A stretch of DNA of 42,736 nucleotides from positions 760,941 to 803,676 of the forward strand of contig BFEA01000287.1 of assembly GCA_003427395.1 (NCBI GenBank), in the 5' to 3' direction. The position numbers and the translations under genes were made by a program. Under the pieces are notes generated by a model. That model had not been told where the DNA came from. It worked only from the letters and a program-made list of their open reading frames with translations, and searched no databases. How positions within the stretch are numbered: position 1 is the first letter of the stretch; each line of letters begins with the position of its first letter. Positions 10,529 through 18,678 of the stretch are shown here, piece by piece. Origin of the DNA: Chara braunii (Eukaryota > Streptophyta > Charophyceae > Charales > Characeae).

Positions 10529-10765
10529 ATGGCTAAGGATGACGGATTGGCTAAGGTTTTACTTTGGAGGAATTCGTCTCTCGTTAAATCACTAACGCAC
10601 GAGTCTGTAAACGAGTCAATGCCCCAAGACCTTAGAGCTCCGTTGTTTCAAGGGAAGGACCTACCTAACTTTTTGCGCGATTACCACAACTTTGGCCCTG
10701 AGAAGAAATGGGATGAGAGAGCGATGTTGACTATGATGCCTTTATTCGTATGTGAGGAGTTAAAC
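10529..10765 (+). pseudogene. Gag-like N-terminal fragment
   Basis: The ATG at 10529 opens a frame whose recognisable part is about 79 residues. It contains 'LFQGKDLPNFLRDY' and 'WDERAMLTMMPLFV', which resemble the start of a retrotransposon capsid region (a small hydrophobic 'F.G..L..FL..Y' block followed by a helix with acidic residues). After about 10765 the frame runs into sequence that, on the opposite strand, is reverse transcriptase, so it is broken there. I chose the internal ATG because residues before it look unrelated. The family assignment is inference from pattern, not a match I can verify. Confidence 0.45.
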
Positions 10766-10932
10766 AAGACAGGTCCATCGAACTCAGACTCACTAGGCCT
10801 AATCCATCCACGATCGATCATGTCATCAATTTGTCTTCTCAACTCCTCCAACTCGCCTTGTCCTATACGGTAGACGCAACCCTTTGGAGGAACACTCCCT
10901 TCTATTATCTCGATTTTGTGCTTGACCGGACG
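10765..10932 (-). pseudogene. Reverse transcriptase, N-terminal fragment
   Basis: Continuing past the TAG at 10933, the protease frame reads 'PVKHKIEIIEGSVPPKG', then 'YRIGQGELEELRRQIDDM', then 'GWIRPSESEFDGPVLF'. This is the canonical start of a Ty3/gypsy RT (the P..H.I.....PP block, the E..EL..Q+..L helix and the G.I+PS.S.....PVLF strand). The expected lysine-rich 'KKKDG' and the catalytic palm are absent because the sequence switches to an inverted gag-like fragment. Non-functional. Confidence 0.75.
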
Positions 10933-11697
10933 CTAGGGAACTCCACGAGGTTCAGCCAAGACTTCAAGAAATCGATCTAATAGACGGCGAATGTTTATTG
11001 GGACTTCCAGTGGAGGATCATCCTCATCAGGAGAGAGAAAATCAGATTGAGAATTTACAGGAATTACAACTGAACTCGAAGTACTCGGATCAGAAGTAGA
11101 CTGATTTTTTACAGTAAAAGTAAATAGAACAGAAGTAGAGGTAGTAGAAATAGAATTACTTTTCGAGGTAGCAAATGCAGCAAAAGTAGAAGGCACATGG
11201 AGCGGTTTTGCAAGAGCTACATGTACATGCCCAGTTTCCTTGCGCCTGCGCACTGATTTGCAGAATTTGTTTGCACTCAAAAGAGTCACAGGGGACTCGT
11301 GCATCTCGTCCAATAGAACGGTACGCTCGTTCCCCTTGGCATCACGCACCACGAACTGATTATCCGCCCACGTGGTCCTTAGGCAATGAGCCTTTAACCA
11401 ACCCAAACCAATGACCGCCTCGAATGGATACTTGTCCATGACATAAAAGTTCAGCTCATGTGTGACAGTGCGATCCTTGTCAAAAGTGACGCGCACACCT
11501 TGGACAACATGTGTTGAGGTGACAACCTCTTGGTTGCCTACCTGAGTCTGACAAGGGTTCTGCAACTCCACTTGCTTCATTCCCAAGCCCGCCTTACAAA
11601 TCCCGTTAGGAGAAAAAAAGTTAGTCGTTGAGCCGCTATCAATCAGCACACGGATGTATCGGCGGTTAATGAGTAACTTAAAGAAGGTTAGCTCCAC
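10933..11697 (-). pseudogene. Retropepsin-like aspartic protease region
   Basis: The frame has about 254 codons. Residues 14-30 read 'YIRVLIDSGSTTNFFSP', the D-S/T-G flap strand of a retroviral-type aspartic protease (Asp at residue 20). 'AVIGLGWL' near residue 95 corresponds to the second conserved hydrophobic-Gly strand. The C-terminal 80 residues are Ser/Thr-rich and lead into RT after a TAG. The upstream gag part lies in another frame, so a frameshift separates them. The first Met may not be a real start; in an intact element this would be part of a polyprotein. Confidence 0.75.
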
Positions 11698-12109
11698 ACT
11701 CCCTGGAATACGGCGTTGCTGCTTGAACTGCAGCCAATGTTCCAGGTGAGAGTGGAAGTCAACTTCCTTAGTGTCTTCCCAAGGCTCAGTGTAAAGTACT
11801 TGGACTGCACCAGCCTTGGATTCAGCATCAGTTCGGGCTTCAAGAGCAAGTTGTTGATCAGATCCAGGCTCCTTGGAGGGGCCTGCAACTGACTGTTCAG
11901 CTTCCCTTGCTGTAGAGAGTGCTGATGACTCCTCTACACCCTTTGCCTATTTCCATGCAGACGATAACAATCCTGCACAGCATGCCCAGACTTTTGACAA
12001 TGCAAGCATACGCGCAGTTTTGATTTTCTTTCTCATTCTTTTTGACTGATGCGGAGGGCTTCCCAGAGCTTGGTAGAAGCGTCCTCCGGTTTCTAAGGGA
12101 TCTTTGCAT
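11688..12109 (-). pseudogene. Gag C-terminal part with intact CCHC zinc knuckle
   Basis: In the same frame as the capsid-like ORF at 12093-12791, but after a TAG (12093-12095) and a TGA about 60 bases on, the sequence encodes 'CLHCQKSGHAVQDC' at 11967-12008. This is a perfect CX2CX4HX4C nucleic-acid-binding knuckle. Another TAG follows within about 10 codons, then an open run to 11688. In-frame stops flanking an intact knuckle indicate recent nonsense decay of one gag gene. Confidence 0.75.
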
Positions 12110-12791
12110 TCTTGGAGAGGTGTGCTATACTTCCCTTGCCCAAACTACGGTTAGGCCCCTTGCTTGAAGCAGTCTTTTTAAATGCATTACATTTTTCTTC
12201 AGTATTCACGTCAGACTCAAGGGCTGATGTGGAACAACCCACGTCGGAGTCCGGCTCTAGATCGTTATCTAGAGATAGATCCTCAGCCCCCCAATGTTCA
12301 TGCAGGGTAAGCTGGTTGTTGCTTCTGGACCGCTTGCATTGCGAGGTTCTACCTGGAGCGGGTACCTTTACACGCCTGGCGAGTTCCTTGGCTTCTAGGT
12401 TGACTAGATCCGTCAGTAGCTCTCGCCACGTGGTATGGTCTTTGAGTCCTATCAGGGAGATATATTCTTTAGGGGCCACTCCTATGACTATTACATCCAT
12501 GCAAGACACGTCGGTCAATCCCAGGTTTGGAGTGGTGAGCAGACCAGTCAAGTGCTGCTCCAAAGCCTGCATGGAAGTCCTCCATATTTGGCCGTTGAGG
12601 GCCTCAAGCTTAAGTCTTGCCTTGAGCGCAATGTGCTTATCTTGATACTGCGTGATGAGGGGGTCCTCAAGAGTACGTACAGGAGTCACTTTCAACCACT
12701 CGGTCAGGTCAATCCTCCCATAACCTGCTGTAACAGCTTGGAGTTCGATGAAACTCCGTACGACGGGCTCAGTATTAGTGCCCATGATCAT
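12093..12791 (-). pseudogene. Gag capsid-like region
   Basis: The open frame has about 232 codons. It holds 'WLKVTPVRTLEDPLITQY' and 'GQIWRTSMQALEQHLTGL', then 'WRELLTDLVNLEAKELAR', typical of the helical retrotransposon-gag region before the knuckle. Its ATG overlaps the upstream stop as ATGA (12788-12791), which could be translational coupling, but a frameshift in one original gag is more likely because the upstream frame is also gag-like. It ends at a TAG beyond which the same frame carries the CCHC knuckle. Confidence 0.65.
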
Positions 12792-13138
12792 GCTTCGGTC
12801 TTCCTGCGGTGCAGTACCTCGAAGTATGAGCGCATGGAGCTAATCCAAGAGGTGATATCCCCTTTCCCGTCGTACTTGGACGGCAGAGTGGCCGCCCGCT
12901 TGTCCACTACGGGACCGTTGTACTGTACGCCAGTAAGAACTGGGGCGTTTTGGGCTGATGTTCCTGCATTTGGGACTATGACTAGTGCAGAACTGTCGGC
13001 GCTGCCGCTTGAGGAGTTGGCACCGGTTCCTGCGCTCATCACAGTTCCACTTGCTCTCGTCATGAGGGCTGTGTTAGGGTGAGAGACTGGTGTCGGCTTG
13101 TCCTCTCTTGCCGATCCCTTCCCCTCCTCGTTACTCAC
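12788..13138 (-). pseudogene. Gag N-terminal region
   Basis: The first in-frame ATG is at 13063; the frame is open from about 13138 with no ATG. After a Ser/Ala/Gly-rich leader comes 'LPSKYDGKGDITSWISSM' and 'RSYFEVLH', the usual Ty3-type gag opening (a 'Y/F-G-K-G-D...W...M..YF' block). The frame stops just as the next gag frame opens. Confidence 0.65.
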
Positions 13139-13440
13139 CCCCCCCCCTTTTTTTTTTTTGTCCCTCTCTTCGACATTGTGTCCGGCCAGCCTCTCCCTCG
13201 GCCTACCGCTTCTCTCCTTTTCGTCTCACTCACTCACTCGAATCCCACAGCCAGCCAGGGCCTTGCAGTTCAGGCCTTGGGCCTGGCGCGCGTACGGAAC
13301 TTCGAGCTTAGCCTTAGGCAGAGTACAGACGCGGAACCCAAGAAGGCCCCTGCCCAGACGTCTTGCCGAATCCTAGCGGGCACTCGAACCGGGCCGTATA
13401 CTGAGCATGGTTTCATAACTCAAAAGAGGGACTCAGCACA
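13139..13440. other. Junction stretch with C/T homopolymers; no gene
   Basis: A run of ten C followed by eleven T (13139-13160) begins the stretch. The three overlapping plus-strand ORFs are biased by composition and have no recognisable content. It separates the gag remnant from the tandem array that follows. Confidence 0.5.
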
Positions 13441-13566
13441 CTGAATCGAGAGACAGGGGGTCCGAACTCCGGGCCTGGTCATTTTGCGGGGTACGGGCTC
13501 CTAGCTAAAAGGGAAGAGGAGGCAAGGACCCAGAATTTAAGAGCTTGGTCGCTCGAGGAGTAGAGC

Positions 13567-13597
<31 letters not shown>

Positions 13598-13669
13598 AAC
13601 AAGGATCGGAACGCCGAACTTGGTCGCTCGCCGTGTACGGATTCAAAGCTCAAAAGGGAAATCAGAGAA
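13441..13669. repeat. Extra units of the terminal-repeat tandem array
   Basis: Several degenerate units of the 65-73-bp 'aaggactc..aactccg..cttggtcgctcgc.g.gtac.gattcaaagctcaaaa' repeat lie outside the part shared with the right-hand terminal repeat. They include an A-run at 13568-13590. The array therefore extends further on the left copy than on the right. Confidence 0.7.
13568..13600. repeat. Poly(A) run
   Basis: 23 A, one G, eight A, inside the outermost part of the left terminal-repeat array. Confidence 0.95.
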
Positions 13670-13796
13670 CAAGGACTCAAAACTCCGGACTTGGCCACTC
13701 GCAGGGCACAGACTTCGAAGCTAAACAGGGAACACAGACTTGGAACCCTGAACTTGGTCGCTCGCGGGGTATAGATTCAGCGTTCAAAAAAGGGTA

Positions 13797-14160
13797 AAAG
13801 AGACAAGGACTCAGAAACTCCGAACTTCAACGCTTGTAGAGTACGGATTCAAAGCTNAAAAAAGTGCAAAGGAGACAAGGACTCANGACTCCGAACTTCG
13901 ACGCTTGTAGAGTACANGTTCANAGCTGCAAAAAGAAACAAAAGAGNCGAGGACTCAGAACTTCGAACTTCGACGCTTGTAGANTACANGTTCAGAGCTG
14001 CAAAAAGAAACAAAAGAGACAAGGACTCANAACTCCGAACCTTTCCNCTTGTAGAGTACATGTTCAGAGCTGCAAAAAAAAANNANAAAANAAACAAGGA
14101 CTCGACNCCCGTAGAGTACAGATTCAAAGCTCAAAAAGGGAACAAAAGAAACGAGGGATC
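13797..14160. repeat. Terminal-repeat array I, 65-73-bp units
   Basis: Consecutive units start with 'acaaggactca..actccgaacttcgacgcttgtagagtac' and end with 'agctgcaaaaagaaacaaaagag'. About five are present here, with several Ns. The corresponding block at 28367-28860 has about eight units and no N. Confidence 0.85.
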
Positions 14161-14247
14161 TGAACTATGAGCTCGGTCGCCCGCAGAGTGAAGGCTCAAA
14201 GCTTCGTAGAAAAGTCTGGGTCGGGTCGCAGTTCGAGGCGGACCTGC

Positions 14248-14605
14248 CCCAAAGACCCAACTAGATACTTACAACTCCGAGACGAACTTGAAGACGCGAC
14301 TTGGCCGAAACCCAGGTTCAAGGTTGAGGTGCTCCCGAGACGAACTTGAAGACGCGACTTGGCCGAAACCCAGGTTCAAGGTTGAGGTGCTCCTGCCCCC
14401 AAGACCCGACCAGATTCCTACTATTCGGAAACGAAATCGAAAACGCGGCCCGACCGAACCCAAGATTGAGGCGCTTCTTCCCCCAAGACCCAACCAGACT
14501 CTTGCTATTCAAAAACAAAATAGGAACCGCGGCCCGACCGAACCACAAATTCAAGATTGAGGTGCACTTTCCTTCAAGTCCCGACTAGATTCTTACTATT
14601 CGAAA
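14248..14605. repeat. Terminal-repeat array II, about 84-92-bp units
   Basis: Units begin 'agacccgaccagattcctact' and contain 'cgcggcccgaccgaaccca' and 'attgaggtgctcctgcccc'. The left copy also contains a 58-bp perfect tandem duplication at about 14332-14390. The right copy has units at 28951, 29040, 29124 and 29216. Confidence 0.8.
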
Positions 14606-15450
14606 ATGCAAGTAGGTGAAAGAAGTCGAAGGAGCAGCACAGGCTCTCCGTGGATTCCAAGTTTAATTGTTTCTCTCGCCAATGGAGGCTGCTGTTTCTT
14701 CCTCTCTCTCTCTCTTACTCTCTCCTTCCCCTTCCTCTCTCTTTCGATCCCTTTGTCCGTCTCTTCTCTCTCCCTCTCTCCTTTTGTCTCTCTCTCTCTC
14801 TCCGTCTCTTCTTTTTTCGCTCCCTCTTTCCTTCTCTCTTCCTCTCTCTCCCTTCTTCCCTTTTTACATCTCCGGCTTCTCTTCTATCTGGCCAATACGC
14901 CTGTTCTTTACCTCGAGCTTGTACGCGGGTATGCCCCCCCTGAGGCGTCGCGCCCGAAAGAGCATCGCTTCAAACTAGAGCGAGGGCGTGTCCTCATGCA
15001 GGTCCAGTTCGGGTGAAGACTCCCTTTTCCCGCGGGGGAAAGAGTCTCTCCGAGCTCGAATGAGGACCCAGAGTGGTGCCGAACGAAGGCCCTGTGTGCA
15101 AGAGCTGGCGCGACCTCCGTCAGTCGCTTCTGAACGAAAGCACCCCCGAGCTTCGAGAGTCAGCCCCACCTCAAGCTATGGCCGGCCCCGGGAAACAGAC
15201 GCCCCGGGTGGGGGACGCTTCCGTACTCGAGAGCTGGAACCACCTCGTATGAGGGCTGGCTTGACTGAACGAGTCACCGAATGCGGGCGCTGCCAGTGCC
15301 GAGTGTGTTGTGACAGCGAGCTTCGAGAGGAGCTAAGACCTCGTGCGAGGGCTGAACGAACGGTCCAGATGTGAGTGCCGGTGAGACCCCCCCCCCTGGG
15401 TCTCTTGCTAGTGTCCTGAACAGTAGCACTTCCAAGCTCGAGCTCTGGCG

Positions 15451-16866
15451 TCACCCCATCAGAAGGGGAAGACCCGCCCGACTGAACAAATTACTCCGAA
15501 CGATTGCGCCGGTGACACCTCTCGCGATGCTGCTGACGCGACGCTTCTTTTGGCTGAACGAGCGATGGTGACGCCTCGTACGATGGCTCGGTTCGACCGA
15601 ACGTGCGCTCTGCTCCCTTCTCTCTCTCCCTCTCTCTCTCTCCCTCCTGGACGCGAAACCCGTGCTGAGCGTAGTAGGAGCCCACGAGCACTCCGTGCGT
15701 CTGCGTGCGCCTCCCCCCGTTGCACGTCGCCTCCCTCTTTTATCCTCGCTTTTTGCCCCTTCCTCCCGAGATTGATTCATCACCCCCTGCCTCTTCACCA
15801 ATCGCATTCGTGGACTTGTCGTAGAGGCCCAGAGTTCCTTAAGCCTAGGCAAGTCTTCCTCACGAATGGGAAGCCAGGACAAGCCGTCCGCGACCTGATT
15901 CATGGTCCCCGATATCCTCTCGACCCTAAAGTCGTAAAGCCTAATATGGATCATCCAGCGTGCGATGGTAGGATCTGTCAGTGAGAAATCCTTTTGGAGG
16001 ACAACGGTCACTGCTGTCAGGTCCACTCTTAGGAGAAATCGTCGTCCGTATAGATAGTGACGGAAGGCTTTTAGGTAATGCAGTACCCCCAACACTTCCT
16101 TCTTGAATTGGCTATAATTTCTCTCTGCGGGGTTCAAGGTCCGGCTCTCGAATCGCAAAGGTCTCTCTTTCCCGTCTCCGTCCTTTTGAGACAAGAGGCC
16201 CCCCACCGAGTGAGGTCCCGCGTCCGTGGATACTATGAACAGGCCACTCTCTTCATCTTCGAAAAACGGGACTCCTAGGACCTCTCCACCTTCGCGGAAC
16301 TCCCCCTTCAAGGCTTCCATGACCACTGTTTGTTCTTCTCCCCAAACCCATCCTTCTGATTTCCTGAGGAGTCTTCTCAGGGGTTCTGCTTTCTCTCCAT
16401 AGGCTTTTATGAAGATTCTCCAGTAGTCCACAACCCCTAGAAACTGCCGGACCTCTGTCATGGATTTGAGCGGTGAAGGCCAAGTCGTCAATTTTACTAA
16501 TTTCTCGGGATCGGGCCTCCGCCCCTCCTTATCGCAAATGAACCCTAATATCTTGATGGAGGATACGCCCCAATGACTTTTAGTCCCGCTCACCGTGAGA
16601 TTAGCATCATCCAGCTTCTCAAGGACGCTCCTGACATCACCCATGTGGTCGGCCACAAACTTCCTAACCCCCGGGAAAACCTCGGTCTCATCCCGCTCGA
16701 CCGACCCTTTTATCGGGAAGTCATCCAGGAAGACCTCCACCTTCTCCGGTATGAACTCCTTGAGGACCGCGATCATGACCCTTTGGAACACGGCCACCCC
16801 ATTCGTCCAACCCATCGGTACTACCATCATTTGAACCAGCCCTAAGGGTGTATGCATGGCGGTCAT
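15451..16866 (-). pseudogene. Reverse transcriptase (C-terminal half) and RNase H
   Basis: This is an open frame of 471 codons. Residues 3-21 repeat the RT strand before the palm. 'VEVFLDDFPI' (residues 43-52) is the catalytic Y/F-x-D-D box with Asp48-Asp49. 'ILGFICDKEG' and 'WPSPLKSMTEVRQFLG' are the usual connection to the thumb. RNase H follows: Asp215 (STDAG), Glu257 (FKKEVLG), Asp282 (RVDLTAV) and Asp327 (VADGLSW), so all four catalytic positions are present. From about residue 345 the frame enters the terminal repeat and is no longer meaningful. It shares its frame with 16942-17724; the break between them is the adapter artefact, so in the genome pol is probably one ORF. No integrase follows. 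Confidence 0.85.
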
Positions 16867-17102
16867 GTGCCTGTCCCGGTAATCTAAGGGAATTTCGTCA
16901 TATCCCGAGAAGAGGTCGCAGATAGAGTATATTGCTGTCTCTTATACACATCTAGATGTGTATAAGAGACAGGTCCAACCCATCGGTACTACCATCATTT
17001 GAACCAGCCCTAAAGGCGTATGCATGGCGGTCATGTGCCTGTCCCGGTAATCTAAGGGAATTTCGTCATATCCCGAGAAGAGGTCGTAGATAGAGTATAT
17101 TG
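16805..17102. other. Assembly artefact: Nextera mate-pair junction adapter with duplicated flanks
   Basis: 16935-16953 is CTGTCTCTTATACACATCT and 16954-16972 is its reverse complement: the Tn5 mosaic end twice, as produced at the circularisation junction in Nextera mate-pair libraries. The 130 bases before it (16805-16934) and after it (16973-17102) are direct copies differing at three positions. An untrimmed mate-pair read evidently bridged two similar but non-identical copies of this element. The insertion totals 168 bases, a multiple of three. Confidence 0.97.
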
Positions 17103-17724
17103 AGCGACCCGCCGATCCTTCTGCTAGCAAGTCGGCCTCAGGTATAGACCCCATGTCTCTTATGGTGACCGCATTGGTCTTTTGGAGGTTCTGGATCCAC
17201 CTTAGTTTGTTACTACCCCCTTTCCTTAGAAAGAACCACTTATTGGAGTAGGCACTCTCGCAAGATTCCGCGACGAACGTCCTGATCTTTTCCTTGAGGA
17301 AGGCCACTATCTCTTCTTTCTCCTTCTGAGCGTACTTCCACTGAGGCCTATCCTTCCAAGGTACGTGGGGGACCGTGTGGATCCGGGCCGGCTTACCATA
17401 CCTTGGGTCGATCCTCTTCCTCTCCGAGTCATCAAAGGTAATGGCCTTATCGCAGCCCCTTAAGGTCATTGCTATGAACGCTTTTTCTTCCTCCGTGAGA
17501 TTTCCATCTCCTATATCCATTTTGGCCAGTCTATCGGCCGTTATCCTTTGCCTCTTCGTTGCCTTCCTCTTCCGGATGATATCGGCTATCTCCTCTTCCG
17601 ATATCGTAGCTTCCCCCGTTCTATCCCGGCTGACCGCGGCGGGTTTTACTTTCTTCGCCACGGTTTTGTGCTTCTTAACTCCGCCGGCTAGGGGAATCCC
17701 TCCAAAAAAGACAAACTCACGCAC
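16942..17724 (-). pseudogene. Pol N-terminal region and first half of reverse transcriptase
   Basis: This is the upstream part of the pol frame. A basic, helical stretch (residues 1-110) is followed by a Pro/Trp-rich linker, then RT: 'FVAESCESAYSNKWFFLRKG' corresponds to the 'PS.SPW.SP...V.KK' block, 'LRWIQNLQKTN' to the 'R...DYR.LN' block, and 'IYDLFSGYDEIPL' to the 'DL.SGY.QI' strand carrying the first catalytic Asp. The frame ends with residues encoded by the adapter. Expression probably depends on -1 frameshifting from the protease frame (slippery site at 17703-17709), so the Met near 17724 need not be a start. Confidence 0.8.
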
Positions 17725-18671
17725 CCACCGAACTCCTCCTCCTCGTCCTCCTTCTCGTACCCCATACTGTTAATTACAATCCTATCCCCCACGTCCTCGA
17801 TCTCCAACTGGTCCCCCTTGGGTCCCCTATCCGTCAAGGGCACTTCTTCTAGGCGGACTCGACACACCCTCGACTGGCTCCCCTTGTGCCTAGTAAGGCT
17901 GGTCCGGTTACGTTCATCTTGCGCGTCTACGGTCTTTAAGACCACTCGGATTCCATCAGGACTTTGGATCGAGAGGGTTTGACTTCCATCCGGCAAATCA
18001 ATTGTGGTTGCCTGCACCGCGCTCAGCCAGGTCCTTCCGATGATCAATTCGGAGGAGCATTCTTTTACCGAAAAGATCGGAACTATGGCCTCTACACCAA
18101 CGACCTCAATCACGGGGCTATGACACACCCCTTCGGCCGGTTGCAACTTGTTATCGGCCACTACCATTGACATCGACACCCCTCGATTTATCTCCAAGCC
18201 CAGCTCTCCCGCGATGGAGTCCCTGCAAATCGTAGACTTGGACCCATTATCTACTAGAGCCCTCATCTTTCTTGCACTTACTACCGCCTGGAGCTGGCCG
18301 CTACCTTGCATATAAAACTTCTTGGCCTCTTCTCCCGAGAAGAAGTTGGCAGGTAGTTCCTCCAGGATGATACGGGAAGCCTGCACTTCTTCCTTGGCCG
18401 GGCCTTCTACCGGCACCGTGGGTCCCCCAACGATCGGGACTCTCACCTTCCTAGTGATGCTTAGGAGCTCCTCCCTGGCACTTTTGCTTGCGGCTAGATA
18501 TTCCAAAAGTGTGCACTGCATGGGCTGCATCAGAGTTCTCCTAAGAGGCGCTACCGTGTCTATCTCGTCCAGAGTGCACTTCATTTCGAACTTTTTGGGC
18601 CCCCTTTTCTTAGGCGATTTTGGCGAGGTGGGCTCTTCCTTCTTTTCCTCCACCGCTTTCGCGTCGGTCAT
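17688..18671 (-). CDS. Retropepsin-like protease region of the large retroelement
   Basis: An open frame of 327 codons from an ATG seven bases after the gag stop. The first ~110 residues are basic and proline-rich. The protease core begins at about residue 128: 'ALVDNGSKSTICRDSIA' (Asp141) is the active-site strand with D-N-G in place of the usual D-S/T-G, which may lower or abolish activity. 'SELIIGRTWL' is the second conserved strand before the C-terminal helix. It would mature the polyprotein in virus-like particles. The acidic C-terminus leads into the frameshift overlap with pol. Confidence 0.75.
   Translation of the reverse strand: MTDAKAVEEKKEEPTSPKSPKKRGPKKFEMKCTLDEIDTVAPLRRTLMQPMQCTLLEYLAASKSAREELLSITRKVRVPIVGGPTVPVEGPAKEEVQASRIILEELPANFFSGEEAKKFYMQGSGQLQAVVSARKMRALVDNGSKSTICRDSIAGELGLEINRGVSMSMVVADNKLQPAEGVCHSPVIEVVGVEAIVPIFSVKECSSELIIGRTWLSAVQATTIDLPDGSQTLSIQSPDGIRVVLKTVDAQDERNRTSLTRHKGSQSRVCRVRLEEVPLTDRGPKGDQLEIEDVGDRIVINSMGYEKEDEEEEFGGCVSLSFLEGFP
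17703..17709 (-). promoter_or_regulatory. Probable -1 ribosomal frameshift site (T TTT TTG)
   Basis: Protease (ending at 17688) and pol (open from 17724) overlap by 37 bases, pol being in the -1 frame. Within the overlap the minus strand reads T TTT TTG in register with the protease codons (ttt 17708-17706, ttg 17705-17703). This is the X-XXY-YYZ form used by retroelements for gag-pol synthesis. I see no strong downstream stem by eye. Confidence 0.6.
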
Positions 18672-18678
18672 TGGCTGA

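Larger units (their letters stand above)
10765..13138 (-). mobile_element. Decayed Ty3/gypsy-like element fragment (gag, protease, RT start)
   Basis: On the minus strand the order is gag N-terminus, capsid-like region, CCHC knuckle, retropepsin and the first part of reverse transcriptase, which is the Ty3/gypsy order. The frames are split by several stops and at least two frameshifts. RT breaks off at about 10765. No integrase or LTR is attached. The right side meets a C-then-T homopolymer run (13139-13160). Confidence 0.75.
13670..15836 (-). repeat. Left long terminal direct repeat of the large retroelement (3' end of element)
   Basis: This 2.17-kb block is about 98% identical by eye to 28367-30402, in the same orientation. 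It is longer by a 58-bp tandem duplication (about 14332-14390) and by about 72 bp in the CT-rich tract (about 14770-14840). Pol reads into it from the right, so on the minus strand it is the 3' repeat. The usual LTR signs are missing: no TG..CA ends, no flanking target duplication against the right copy, and no polypurine tract just before it. It carries scattered Ns between 13857 and 14106 where the right copy is clean. 'LTR' is inference from position. Confidence 0.75.

Noticed and set aside
14606-15016. Overlapping Ser/Leu/Pro-rich plus-strand ORFs in the terminal repeats
   Set aside because: Produced by the CT-rich tract; the same tract is deleted in the right copy without regard to frame.
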